Source: Haloarcula rara (GTDB lineage Archaea; Halobacteriota; Halobacteria; Halobacteriales; Haloarculaceae). From it: a stretch of DNA of 64,000 nt. Under the pieces are notes generated by a model. The model saw only the letters and a list, made by a program, of their open reading frames with translations. It searched no databases and was not told the origin of the DNA. The stretch spans positions 186,001 to 250,000 of the forward strand of contig NZ_CP119785.1 of assembly GCF_029338235.1 (NCBI RefSeq), read 5' to 3'. Below, in pieces: positions 25,624 through 33,071 of the stretch. Position numbers and translations under genes: made by a program. Numbering within the stretch: position 1 is the first letter of the stretch; the number at the start of each line of letters is the position of its first letter.

Positions 25624-25663
25624 TGTAAAAAGGTTTTTACATGATTCAGGTGTATTACACCTG
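25624..25663. promoter_or_regulatory. Two palindromes at the promoter of the METTL5-like gene
   Basis: TGTAAAAA-gg-TTTTTACA (25624-25641) is an inverted repeat that also supplies the TATA-like AT tract about 25-30 nt before the start. CAGGTGTA-t-TACACCTG (25647-25663) is a perfect 8+1+8 palindrome whose last base touches the ATG at 25664. Both lie in the 54-bp gap after the kinase stop. They are operator-like, and the second would fold at the very 5-prime end of a leaderless transcript. Seen directly; regulator unknown. Confidence 0.6.
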
Positions 25664-26290
25664 ATGGCGACAAAAAGCGCGCTCGCACAGCAACTCGGCG
25701 TCGTCGCCGGTTTCACCGACCCGAGAGCCGACCTCGAACAGTACCGGACCCCGCCGGACCTGGCGGCACACCTGGTCCATCGAGCCGACCTGGAGGGCGA
25801 CGTGCAGGACCGGACGGTGGTGGACCTGGGCTGTGGGACCGGGATGCTCGCGCTCGCAGCGGCGCTGCGCGGTCCCGAGACCGTCGTTGGCGTGGATATC
25901 GACCCTGACCCGCTGTCGACGGCTCGGAAAAACGAGCGGAAGGTCGGCTCGACGACGTCGGTGTCGTGGGTCCGCGCCGACGCGACGGCGGTCCCGCTCT
26001 GTCCGCCGGCCGCCGAGACGACGGTCGTGATGAACCCGCCTTTCGGCGCCCAGTCGGGCAACGAGCACGCCGACCGCGCGTTTCTCGCGACCGCCGCCGA
26101 GATAGCGAGCGTCTCCTACTCCCTGCACAACGCCGGCAGCAGCGAGTTCGTGGAGTCCTTTGTGGCCGACAACGGTGGCGGGGTGACCCACGCTTTCGCC
26201 GCCGAGTTCGACGTCCCCCGCCAGTTCGACTTCCACGAGGACGACCGCCGGAGCATCGACGCCGAACTCTACCGTATCGAGTGGCGTTGA
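25664..26290 (+). CDS. METTL5-like class I methyltransferase (RNA or protein)
   Basis: The 208-residue protein has SAM motif I VVDLGCGTGMLALAAAL and motif II VVGVDIDPDPL. The NPPF catalytic motif VVMNPPFGAQSGNEHADRAF is shown by N6-adenine and N5-glutamine methyltransferases. Architecture and the N-terminal DLEQYRTPPDLAAHLVH match the archaeal METTL5-like group, which methylates adenine in small-subunit rRNA in eukaryotes. Follows the histidine kinase by 54 bp but has its own promoter-like palindromes. Ends 8 bp from the convergent rhomboid gene. Confidence 0.85.
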   Translation: MATKSALAQQLGVVAGFTDPRADLEQYRTPPDLAAHLVHRADLEGDVQDRTVVDLGCGTGMLALAAALRGPETVVGVDIDPDPLSTARKNERKVGSTTSVSWVRADATAVPLCPPAAETTVVMNPPFGAQSGNEHADRAFLATAAEIASVSYSLHNAGSSEFVESFVADNGGGVTHAFAAEFDVPRQFDFHEDDRRSIDAELYRIEWR

Positions 26291-26297
26291 TTCGTCG

Positions 26298-27932
26298 CTA
26301 GTTCCCCGCCCGCGCGACGATGAACCGCGTCCCGTTGTTGGCAGCGTACAGCTTCGAGCGGTTTCGCTCGAACGTGATGCCACCGATATCGCGACTCGAC
26401 ATGTTCGCCGGCACCGGACCGCGGCCGACGGTGGTGCCGTTCCAGTGGACTGAAATTTCGAAGCCGCTGCCGACCGGCTGGACGGTGAGGTTGCGCCCCG
26501 CGATACGCCCGTCGACCGTCGAGGGCGAAGACGTGTAGACGGTCCGAGACGGGCCGTTCTGTCGTGCCAGCGCCACGCTGTAGACGCTGTCGTTGCCCGC
26601 TATCGACCAGCTTTGCCGGTCGACCCGGACCGTCTCGCGCCAGTCGGCGCCGCCGACGGTGACGGTCGCATCCCCCTGGAGGGCCAGTCGCGACCGAGAG
26701 ACCGCGACCGTCCATATCTCGCGGTCGGCGCTGGCGACGATGACGCCGCTCTCGGTGATATTCTGCTGGGCCGTCGGCGGCAGCGGCATACTGTCGACGT
26801 AGGCGTTGCGAACGTCCTCCTCGTAGGTGACGACGTAATCGCGGACCTGCAGTCCGTCCTCGGGGAGGTCCCCGTCGCCCAGCGAGGCCCCGTTTGCCGG
26901 TACCGACGCGAGACAGAGGGCCGCGAGGGCGACGATGAGCGCAAAGCCCGCGACCGACGGCCACCCGCCGTCGAAGTCCGGGAGCGCCCGCCGGTCGGTG
27001 TACAGCGTCGCGGCGGAGACCAGCACTGCGAGCAGGAGTACGAGTGCGGTGCCGAGCCAGCGAAACAGAGTGTACTGGCCGTTACCGACCGGGATGTACA
27101 CCGCCCAGAGGCCCTGGACCACGGCGAAGACCAGCGTGGCGAAAAACACCGCCCCTGGACCCGGCCGCTCGGAGCGCGCTCGCAACAACGCCGTCCCGAG
27201 GAACACGCCGGCCAGGAGCCCGATGGCGTGGCCCTGGATAGCGATGTTGGCCCACGACGGCGTGACGTACTGGACGCTCCCGCCGACGGTCGGCTCCGGT
27301 GACAGCAGCGCACTCAAGACGAGGTCGATGATACGGCTCCCCAGGAACGCCCCGAGGAACAGGTACGGGCGCGTCACCAGCGCGAAGCCGGCCAGTGCGA
27401 ACACGACGCCGGAGAAGCCGACGATCGGGCCGATCGCGAAAACCCCGGTGAACACGCCCACGAGGACCATCACAACCGGGACGACCAGGATTCGAGCGAA
27501 GGGGTTCGTCCGAACCGAACTGAACGACGCCTCGCCCCGTTTCTGAGGGTAGTGCCCCCAGGCGTACTCGACGACCGTTCCGTAGACGAGCGTTCCGAGA
27601 AGGTTGCCGGTAACGTGGCCGACGCTCGCGTGTGTGAACGGCCCCATGAGCAGCCCCAGCGGATAATAGTACGACCACGTCCGGAACGGCGTCACGAGCA
27701 GGTCCGAGTGCCAGTACGCCCCCTGGACGAATAGATAGACCGCGAGGACGCCGGTTATCGTCAGCAGCGTCCCCCACGGCACGCCGAGCAACAGGCGTCT
27801 TCGGAGCCCGGCAGTGAGCCGTTCGCCGACGAGCCGCCGGACGGCGACGGCGGTCGCGAGAACCGCGAAAACGACGACCAGCGGCCGGACGGGCACGAGG
27901 GCCAGCGACTCGACGAGCGAGGACTGGAACAT
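26298..27932 (-). CDS. Rhomboid family intramembrane serine protease with extracellular C-terminal domain
   Basis: In this 544-residue protein, residues ~50-260 form the rhomboid core. The motif GPFTHASVGHVTGN gives His101, His106 and Asn110, GFSGVVFAL holds the catalytic Ser174, and QGHAIGLLAG gives His235 of the dyad. Further hydrophobic segments follow to ~350. The last ~190 residues are a polar beta-rich domain (VYSVALARQNGPSRTVYTSS, FEISVHWNGTTVGRG) that most rhomboids lack, probably outside the cell. Cleaves membrane proteins within the bilayer; substrate unknown. First residue is the ATG at 27932, divergent-free, with DoxX upstream on the same strand. Confidence 0.85.
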   Translation of the reverse strand: MFQSSLVESLALVPVRPLVVVFAVLATAVAVRRLVGERLTAGLRRRLLLGVPWGTLLTITGVLAVYLFVQGAYWHSDLLVTPFRTWSYYYPLGLLMGPFTHASVGHVTGNLLGTLVYGTVVEYAWGHYPQKRGEASFSSVRTNPFARILVVPVVMVLVGVFTGVFAIGPIVGFSGVVFALAGFALVTRPYLFLGAFLGSRIIDLVLSALLSPEPTVGGSVQYVTPSWANIAIQGHAIGLLAGVFLGTALLRARSERPGPGAVFFATLVFAVVQGLWAVYIPVGNGQYTLFRWLGTALVLLLAVLVSAATLYTDRRALPDFDGGWPSVAGFALIVALAALCLASVPANGASLGDGDLPEDGLQVRDYVVTYEEDVRNAYVDSMPLPPTAQQNITESGVIVASADREIWTVAVSRSRLALQGDATVTVGGADWRETVRVDRQSWSIAGNDSVYSVALARQNGPSRTVYTSSPSTVDGRIAGRNLTVQPVGSGFEISVHWNGTTVGRGPVPANMSSRDIGGITFERNRSKLYAANNGTRFIVARAGN

Positions 27933-27979
27933 TCAGGCGCACATCGGTACCGGGGGGGTTTGAAATTGGCGACAGCGGG

Positions 27980-28399
27980 TCAGAAGATGCCGACTGCCAG
28001 GCTGTACGGCCAGGCCGTCCCGGCGACGGCAAGCAGGGCGACGGCGCCGCCCGCCATCGCGACGTTCTTCAGGAACTGCGTCAGCTCGTCTTGCTGTTGG
28101 TCCTCGGGAACCGTCCAGAAGTCGTGCATTATAACGGCCGACCCCAGCAGGAAGGTCGCGAGCGCGCCCGCCGCGAGGACGGGATAGGCGCCGACGATGA
28201 GGAGCAGGCCACTGAACACGAGCAGGCCACCGCTCCCGTAGACGGCCCCCGCCGGCGCGGGCAGTCCCTTCGCCTCGGCGTACGGTATCATCCCCTCGGC
28301 GCTCATGAAGTGGTTCAGGCCGGTAAAGGCAAGCACCCCGCCGAAGAGGAGTCGTGCGACCAGGAAGAGTTCGGCCGCGCCGGCGGTCTCGAAGGCCAT
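27980..28399 (-). CDS. DoxX family membrane protein
   Basis: This 139-residue protein has four transmembrane helices (LFLVARLLFGGVLAFTGLNH, YGSGGLLVFSGLLLIVGAYP, LAAGALATFLLGSAVIMHDF, MAGGAVALLAVAGTAWPYSL) and the DoxX pattern: LARLLFGxxFxxxGxxHF near the N-terminus and HDFW after helix 3. Members are linked to redox or thiol-stress membrane complexes. Divergent from the HxlR regulator gene, which probably controls it through the shared 136-bp region. Stop lies 47 bp from the rhomboid start on the same strand. Confidence 0.88.
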   Translation of the reverse strand: MAFETAGAAELFLVARLLFGGVLAFTGLNHFMSAEGMIPYAEAKGLPAPAGAVYGSGGLLVFSGLLLIVGAYPVLAAGALATFLLGSAVIMHDFWTVPEDQQQDELTQFLKNVAMAGGAVALLAVAGTAWPYSLAVGIF

Positions 28400-28477
28400 C
28401 AGGCCGACACCGCCGGACGGCGGGCTGTCGTGTGTCGATTCGTCAGTGTCCGGACGTGTGGTTTCATTACGTTACTT

Positions 28478-28500
28478 GGTTCGGATGCGAACCTATATAT
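28478..28500 (+). promoter_or_regulatory. Inverted repeat abutting the TATA box of the HxlR gene
   Basis: GGTTCG-gatg-CGAACC (28478-28493) directly precedes ctatatat (28493-28500), which is about 36 nt before the HxlR start at 28536. The palindrome covers the BRE position, a usual place for archaeal repressor binding, so autoregulation by HxlR and control of divergent doxX are plausible. Seen directly; binding is inference. Confidence 0.55.
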
Positions 28501-28535
28501 CGATTCCCGGACATAGGAGATACCAGGTCACACCG

Positions 28536-28910
28536 ATGTCATCAGAGATCTTCGCAGACGAACAAGCGACGAACGACGACGCCTGCCCCGTCATCGAGTC
28601 GATCGAACAGGTCGGGTCGAAGTGGCGCCTCGTCGTCCTCCACGAACTCCAGAACGGGGAGCGACGATTCAACGAACTCAAACGGGCCACCGACGCCAGT
28701 TCCCGCACACTCTCCCGGGTCCTCGATGACCTCCAGGAGACCGGGTTCGTCGACCGCCGCCTGGAGGAAGACGCACCGGTCGCGACGTACTACCGACTCA
28801 CCCCGAAAGGCGAGTCGCTGTGTCCGGTGTTCGACGAGATAACCGCCTGGGCCGAGGAGTGGCTCGTCACCTGCGATGGGTCAGCGGACGAGAGCGAGAC
28901 GGCCGACTGA
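28536..28910 (+). CDS. HxlR family winged-helix transcription regulator
   Basis: The 124-residue protein from ATG 28536 has the HxlR hallmark block ACPVIESIEQVGSKWRLVVL (CPV and KW), the recognition helix region RFNELKRATDASSRTLSRVL, wing FVDRRLEEDAPVATYYRLT and a C-terminal dimer helix. HxlR proteins usually sense redox or electrophiles, often through the N-terminal Cys, present here. Divergent from doxX, the common regulator-target arrangement. Start supported by the TATA box at 28493-28500. Confidence 0.88.
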   Translation: MSSEIFADEQATNDDACPVIESIEQVGSKWRLVVLHELQNGERRFNELKRATDASSRTLSRVLDDLQETGFVDRRLEEDAPVATYYRLTPKGESLCPVFDEITAWAEEWLVTCDGSADESETAD

Positions 28911-28989
28911 ACCGCAGTGTAGTCACGTGGGCGATGCTATGCCCTGTCGAACACAGCCTTTTCCACGCTGAAGCCCCACGGTACTGACA

Positions 28990-29316
28990 ATGGGTGTACA
29001 GCCACCGACCGACGACACCGAGGAGCCGACCGCAATCGAGTTCGGTATCGCGGCGCTGGACGCCAAACTCGGCGAGGAGACTATCGACTACCCCGCGACC
29101 GCCCGTGAGGTGCGCGAGCAGGCGGGCGACATCACTGTGCCATACGACTCCGCCGGCCACAGCATGACCGTGGGGGAAGCCCTGGAAATGGCGACGGCGA
29201 CACAGTTCGACTCGGAACAGGAGCTGTTCAACGCCCTGCATCCCACGTTCGAGCGCAAGCGGGCATCGGCGTCCAACAGCCTGCTGACACAGCTGCGGGC
29301 GCTGGTTCCGTTCTGA
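28990..29316 (+). CDS. DUF5789 family haloarchaeal protein
   Basis: The 108-residue protein matches the DUF5789 pattern: TAIEFGIAALDAKLGEETID, then YPATAREVREQAGDITVPYD and a C-terminal LFNALHPTFERKRASASNSL. Entirely soluble and acidic. The family is halophile-specific and uncharacterised. Convergent with aglJ, with 45 bp between the stops. Confidence 0.8.
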   Translation: MGVQPPTDDTEEPTAIEFGIAALDAKLGEETIDYPATAREVREQAGDITVPYDSAGHSMTVGEALEMATATQFDSEQELFNALHPTFERKRASASNSLLTQLRALVPF

Positions 29317-29361
29317 GACGGACCGACCGGCAGTCCTACAAGTCGACGCACCACAGCCACG

Positions 29362-30366
29362 TCAGTTCTGCCGGTTCTCCGGCGTCGGTGGCGCGTCCGT
29401 TTCGGTGTCGGGCGGAGACTGCTGGGCGGTCTGGCGCTCGTCGTTCAGTCGATTCGCGATCTCTTCGAGTTGCTGTGTCTGTTCCCGGTTCACCGTCACG
29501 ATCATATCGGAGAGGACACCGAACATCAGCAGCTGAATCCCGAGTACGACAGCGATGCCGCCGAGAGTTGCGATTATCTCGTGTGAGATACCGTTGGCAA
29601 ACCAGTCATAGAGAACGTAGACGCCCAGCAGCGCACCCGCTGTGATTGCCGAGACGCCGACACTCCCGAAATAAAAGAGGGGATTGTTCGTCTTGGCCAT
29701 CCGATACAGCGTCACGAGTATCAGCCCGCCGTCCCGAACGGGCCGGAGATTCGTCTCGGACTCGTCGGGCCGTGGGAGGTAGGTGATCGGGACCACGACG
29801 GTGCGGACGCCGTGTTTCACGCACTCGACAGCCATCTCGGTCTCGATGCCAAACCCCTCCGCAGACAGTGAGAGCCGCAGGAACGACTCGCGAGTGAACG
29901 CGCGGTAGCCACTGAGGATGTCGGCGTAGTCGTAGCCGTGGATGAGCGAGAACGCCCCGTTGATGAGTCGGTTGCCGATTCGGTTGAGTCGCGTCATCGC
30001 GTCGGGTTTCATGTCGGCGAAGCGGTCGCCGATGACATGCTCGGCCTGTCCCTCGAAGAGCGGCTCGAGCATCCGGTCCGCATCGCCCGCCCGATACGTC
30101 TCGTCGGCGTCAGCCATCAACACGTACGGCGCCTCGATGTATCGGTGGACCGCTTCACGGATGGCCTGCCCTTTCCCCTCACCGGACTGCTCGAAGACGC
30201 GGGCACCGGCGGCTTCGGCGAGTGCGTACGTGTCGTCCGTGCTCCCGCCGTCGACGACGAGGACGTTCTCGAACCCCTGCTCGTGAAATCCCTCGATGAC
30301 GGACTCGATAGTCTCGGCCTCGTTGTAGGCGGGGAGCAGCACACAGACGTCGTCACGGTCGGCCAT
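29362..30366 (-). CDS. aglJ: AglJ-type dolichyl-phosphate glycosyltransferase (GT2)
   Basis: The 334-residue protein has GT-A domain motifs VCVLLPAYNEAETIESVIEG, VLVVDGGSTDDTYALA and the DxD-type YVLMADADETYRAGDADRM. YADILSGYRAFTRESFLRLS and FGIETEMAVECVKHGV follow, both typical of the DPM1/DPG-synthase/AglJ group. The C-terminal part has two transmembrane helices and a long polar tail. In Haloferax, AglJ adds the first N-glycan sugar to dolichol phosphate. It lies at one end of the locus that ends with aglB. ATG 30366 chosen over an upstream frame because the family begins at this point. Confidence 0.85.
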   Translation of the reverse strand: MADRDDVCVLLPAYNEAETIESVIEGFHEQGFENVLVVDGGSTDDTYALAEAAGARVFEQSGEGKGQAIREAVHRYIEAPYVLMADADETYRAGDADRMLEPLFEGQAEHVIGDRFADMKPDAMTRLNRIGNRLINGAFSLIHGYDYADILSGYRAFTRESFLRLSLSAEGFGIETEMAVECVKHGVRTVVVPITYLPRPDESETNLRPVRDGGLILVTLYRMAKTNNPLFYFGSVGVSAITAGALLGVYVLYDWFANGISHEIIATLGGIAVVLGIQLLMFGVLSDMIVTVNREQTQQLEEIANRLNDERQTAQQSPPDTETDAPPTPENRQN

Positions 30367-30429
30367 TGTCGACCATCTGCCACGCGCACTCAAATAAATG
30401 CGGGTCCTAGGGTGTGGACTCGTGTGTAC

Positions 30430-30581
30430 CCGCTCGACCCGGCTAGTAACAGTTACCGACCACGGCTGGACTCACCTGTGGCACTTGGAAGCCCTCCCCC
30501 GCTCGACCCGGCTAGTAACAGTTACCGACCACGGCTGGACTCACCTGTGGCACTTGGAAGCCCTCACCCGCTCGACCCGGC
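30430..30581. repeat. Tandem direct repeat, 69-bp unit, about 2.2 copies
   Basis: The unit beginning cgctcgacccggctagtaac and containing ccacggctggactcacctg recurs with an exact 69-bp period at about 30431, 30500 and 30569. The third copy stops after gacccggct and runs into a hairpin. The two complete copies look identical. It is non-coding and just upstream of aglJ. Confidence 0.85.
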
Positions 30582-30631
30582 TGTGCGGGATATCCTCGCT
30601 TCGCTCGGATAGGGCCCGCGCAGCCGGGTCG
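30573..30631. repeat. Hairpin with 17-bp arms
   Basis: cgacccggctgtgcggg (30573-30589) pairs with cccgcgcagccgggtcg (30615-30631) with a single G-T-type mismatch. The loop contains a second small palindrome (tatcc ... ggata). It starts inside the third copy of the 69-bp repeat. Seen directly; may be a terminator or a mobile-element end. Confidence 0.65.
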
Positions 30632-30639
30632 ACCGGGTT

Positions 30640-30778
30640 CGCCCTTCCAGTCCACCAGGCTCTCCGCCACCAACCTGCCCTTCCCCGACTCAGCCGATGA
30701 AACGGCTTCGCGGCCGGGAGTGCGCTCTGTCGCACGACCCGGGGAAAGGCAGGCGATTCCTGGTGGACTGAAAGGGCG
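30640..30778. repeat. Long imperfect inverted repeat enclosing smaller hairpins
   Basis: cgcccttccagtccaccagg (30640-30659) pairs with 30759-30778 with one mismatch, and cctgcccttccccg near 30674-30687 pairs with the ggggaaaggcagg block near 30740-30753. Between them is a tgcg-CTCTGT-cgca hairpin (30721-30734) that recurs in variant form at 62.2 kb. No reading frame of protein character. Confidence 0.65.
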
Positions 30779-30840
30779 AGGCGGGTCGCAGGCGCTGAGG
30801 CGGCACTACCGAGCGAAGCGAGGTATCCGTCACAGCGCCT

Positions 30841-31001
30841 GCGAGCAGCCGAGGGCTTTCTGGGAGTGAGTGGGTGGGTAGGAGTCGAAGACAAATTGAG
30901 TCCTAGCGAGCAGCCGAGGGCTTTCTGGGAGTGAGTGGGTAGGGTAGGAGTCGAAGACAAATTGAGTCCTAGCGAGCAGCCGAGGGCTTTCTGGAGGTGG
31001 A
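30841..31001. repeat. Tandem direct repeat, 65-66-bp unit, about 2.5 copies
   Basis: The unit begins gcgagcagccgagggctttc and includes ggagtcgaagacaaattgag. Copies start at 30841, 30906 and 30972; the second has a one-base difference in a G-rich run and the third is cut short. Unit sequence is unrelated to the 69-bp repeat. The remaining ~270 bp up to the TrmB gene hold its promoter. Confidence 0.85.
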
Positions 31002-31183
31002 TAAGTGCGCGAGATGCTACTGCTAGCGAGTCGGCGAGACCGACAGCAGAGAGAAGATCGAGACTCTCGTCGAGGTTACTCCTCGCGGTCCTCGCTCATG
31101 TGTTCCCACACTTCGACACAGCCACAGCCGTCATCGACGTCCTGGAGGTGTGCATCGTCGCGCTCGCGGGTTTCGGATTGCTG

Positions 31184-31228
31184 GTTACTCACGTTGCGAG
31201 TAACTATCTTGAGCACCCAATAAATACT
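31184..31228 (+). promoter_or_regulatory. TrmB-motif palindrome upstream of a TATA-like box
   Basis: gttactc-acgttgc-gagtaac (31184-31204) contains TACT-N8-GAGTA, the published Halobacterium TrmB binding pattern (TACT-N7/8-GAGTA). The string caataaatact follows at about 31218-31228, some 50 nt before the TrmB-family ATG at 31277. The site is upstream of the TATA box, the activating position in the Halobacterium model. Motif seen directly; use is inference. Confidence 0.6.
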
Positions 31229-31276
31229 TTCGGGGAGTTCCCGCGCGTTTTACCTTCCGGGCGATGAAGAAGGAGT

Positions 31277-32125
31277 ATGACCGAAGCGTCCGACGTGTTC
31301 GACCGCGTTGGGCTGACCGAGTACGAGACGACGGCCATCGAGCAGTTGCTGACGCTCGGACGAACTACCGCACCGAACCTCGCGGAGGCGACCGGTATCC
31401 CGAAAGCGCGCATCTACGGCGTGCTGGAGTCCCTGGCCGACCGCGGATTCATCAAGGTAATCCCCGGCCGACCCAAGGAGTACCAGCCCAAGGCGCCCGA
31501 CGAGATACTGGACCGGGCCATCGAGAACAGCCGACAGTCCTACGAGGCGTTCACGGCCGACATCGAAGAAAACCGCGAGGCGTTCCTCTCTGAGTACGGC
31601 CCGCAGTTCGAGCGCGCCAGCGGGGACATCTCCCCGACCGCCGAGCTGTTCCACGTCGTCGACGTCGGCGAACCCAGCGAGCGCGAGACCCGCCGACTCT
31701 ATGCCGACGCCGAGGAGACGCTCGGCATCATCACCAACAGCTTCGCCTACCTCGACAGCGTCGAGAGCGCCCTGGCCGACGCCGTCGAACGCGGCGTCGA
31801 CGTGTCGGTGCTGTTCCTGCATCCGGACCGGCTCCCACCGGAGAAAGCCGCGGTCCAGGCGGAGATGGTCGAGCGGCTGGAAACCGAGCTCCCCGAGGTC
31901 GGTGTGCGTTTCAGCACCGAGAAGCTCCCGTGGCGCGGCACGCTCGTCGACCCGAGCATGGACTACGATGGCGGAGAAGCCATCCTGCTGGTCGAGGAAC
32001 CCGACGTGCCAAACCACATGCGAAAGGCCGCATTGACCGAGAACGGCTCCTTCGTCGCGGGCATGAAGCGGTACTTCGACCTGGTGTGGGAGTACGAGGG
32101 CAAAGAAAGTCCTGACCAGTACTGA
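31277..32125 (+). CDS. TrmB family sugar-responsive transcription regulator
   Basis: In this 282-residue protein, residues ~5-80 form the winged helix (GLTEYETTAIEQLLTLGRTT, IPKARIYGVLESLADRGFIK, GRPKEYQPKAPDEIL), followed by a short coiled coil and a C-terminal effector domain (TLGIITNSFAYLDSVESALA, VDVSVLFLHPDRLPPEKAAV, FSTEKLPWRGTLVD). Archaeal TrmB proteins bind sugars and switch sugar and central-carbon genes. Placed between aglJ and the other glycan genes, it may couple glycan supply to sugar status. Start is ATG 31277. Confidence 0.87.
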   Translation: MTEASDVFDRVGLTEYETTAIEQLLTLGRTTAPNLAEATGIPKARIYGVLESLADRGFIKVIPGRPKEYQPKAPDEILDRAIENSRQSYEAFTADIEENREAFLSEYGPQFERASGDISPTAELFHVVDVGEPSERETRRLYADAEETLGIITNSFAYLDSVESALADAVERGVDVSVLFLHPDRLPPEKAAVQAEMVERLETELPEVGVRFSTEKLPWRGTLVDPSMDYDGGEAILLVEEPDVPNHMRKAALTENGSFVAGMKRYFDLVWEYEGKESPDQY

Positions 32126-32186
32126 GGGGGTTGGCGGACAGGTGTGCTAGTCGGCTGCGGGTCGCTAACGAGCGGTATGTCTCAGC

Positions 32187-33065
32187 TCACGTCTTGCCGT
32201 AGAGAAAGCCCGAACCGACCGCACCGGTGAGCAAGAGGAGCATCGCGACCTCGCCGAGATTCCGTGTCGTCGGCCGCTTGAGACGCCGGGGAATCGAGTC
32301 ACAGAGGAGGTCCTGCAGAAACGAGGACTCGTCGGACATATCATCTGCGAGTTCGGCCTTCGAGTAGCCCTGCCAGAACGCCCGTTTCAGGAGATACTCC
32401 GTCGATAGCTGGTGTGTGTCGACCTTGTGACGGACAGTAGCGTGAGGCGTGTACCAGAACTCGCCGTCGAGTCGCTCACAGAACTCCGCCTCCTCTCCCT
32501 GTAACGGTTTGTCGGTGTTCTTCCCGAGGTCCTCACGAAAGCCGCCCTTTTTTATGAAGACATCGCGGTCGAAGGAGATGTTGCACCCGAACGTGTTCCG
32601 AACCGGCTGGGGCTCGGCGACGTCGACGAAGTTGTCGTGCATCACACCCACGAGCCAGTAGAACTCGTCTGGGAGATACCCCGAATTTCCCGCCGGCCAG
32701 ATCGGGACAGCTCGACCGCCCACGCCGTCTGGTTCGTGGGCCTCGTAGGTCTGGACGATATGGGACAGCCAGTCCGGTTCGGCGATGACGTCGTCGTCAG
32801 TGAAGACGACAATATCCCCCTCGGAAACCTCCGCGCCGTAGTTCCGTGCCGTGCTCAGCCCGTCGTCGTCTTCGAGTGCGACGATACGCACGTTCTCGAG
32901 TCGGCCGTACGACTCAGCAATCTCCGCTTCGAGACTCGGGGCATCCGAGACGACGACGACCACCTCCATGTCGTCGTACTCCTGGCCGAGAACACTGTCG
33001 GTGGCTTCACAGAAGCCGTCGAAATCTGTCCCCTGGTGGACATTGAGTACGACCGACGCTTTCAT
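32187..33065 (-). CDS. GT2 glycosyltransferase, AglG/AglE-like
   Basis: The protein has ~292 residues. The GT-A domain has MKASVVLNVHQGTDFDGFCE, TARNYGAEVSEGDIVVFTDD and the DxD motif in VFTDDDVIAEPDW. EEAEFCERLDGEFWYTPHAT is the ED-type motif, and one C-terminal helix (LGEVAMLLLLTGAVGSGFLY) follows. Length and layout match haloarchaeal AglG/AglE/AglI hexuronic-acid transferases that extend dolichol-linked glycans. ATG 33065 or 33071 both possible. Convergent with the TrmB gene, with 61 bp between the stops. Confidence 0.8.
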   Translation of the reverse strand: MKASVVLNVHQGTDFDGFCEATDSVLGQEYDDMEVVVVVSDAPSLEAEIAESYGRLENVRIVALEDDDGLSTARNYGAEVSEGDIVVFTDDDVIAEPDWLSHIVQTYEAHEPDGVGGRAVPIWPAGNSGYLPDEFYWLVGVMHDNFVDVAEPQPVRNTFGCNISFDRDVFIKKGGFREDLGKNTDKPLQGEEAEFCERLDGEFWYTPHATVRHKVDTHQLSTEYLLKRAFWQGYSKAELADDMSDESSFLQDLLCDSIPRRLKRPTTRNLGEVAMLLLLTGAVGSGFLYGKT

Positions 33066-33071
33066 GCCCAT

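Noticed and set aside
30573..30778. SRP RNA or RNase P RNA gene
   Set aside because: Long GC-rich hairpins are present, but the conserved SRP Alu/S-domain loops and RNase P core sequences are not.
30430..31001. CRISPR array
   Set aside because: The repeat units are 65-69 bp, tandem without unique spacers, and only 2-3 copies; no cas gene nearby.
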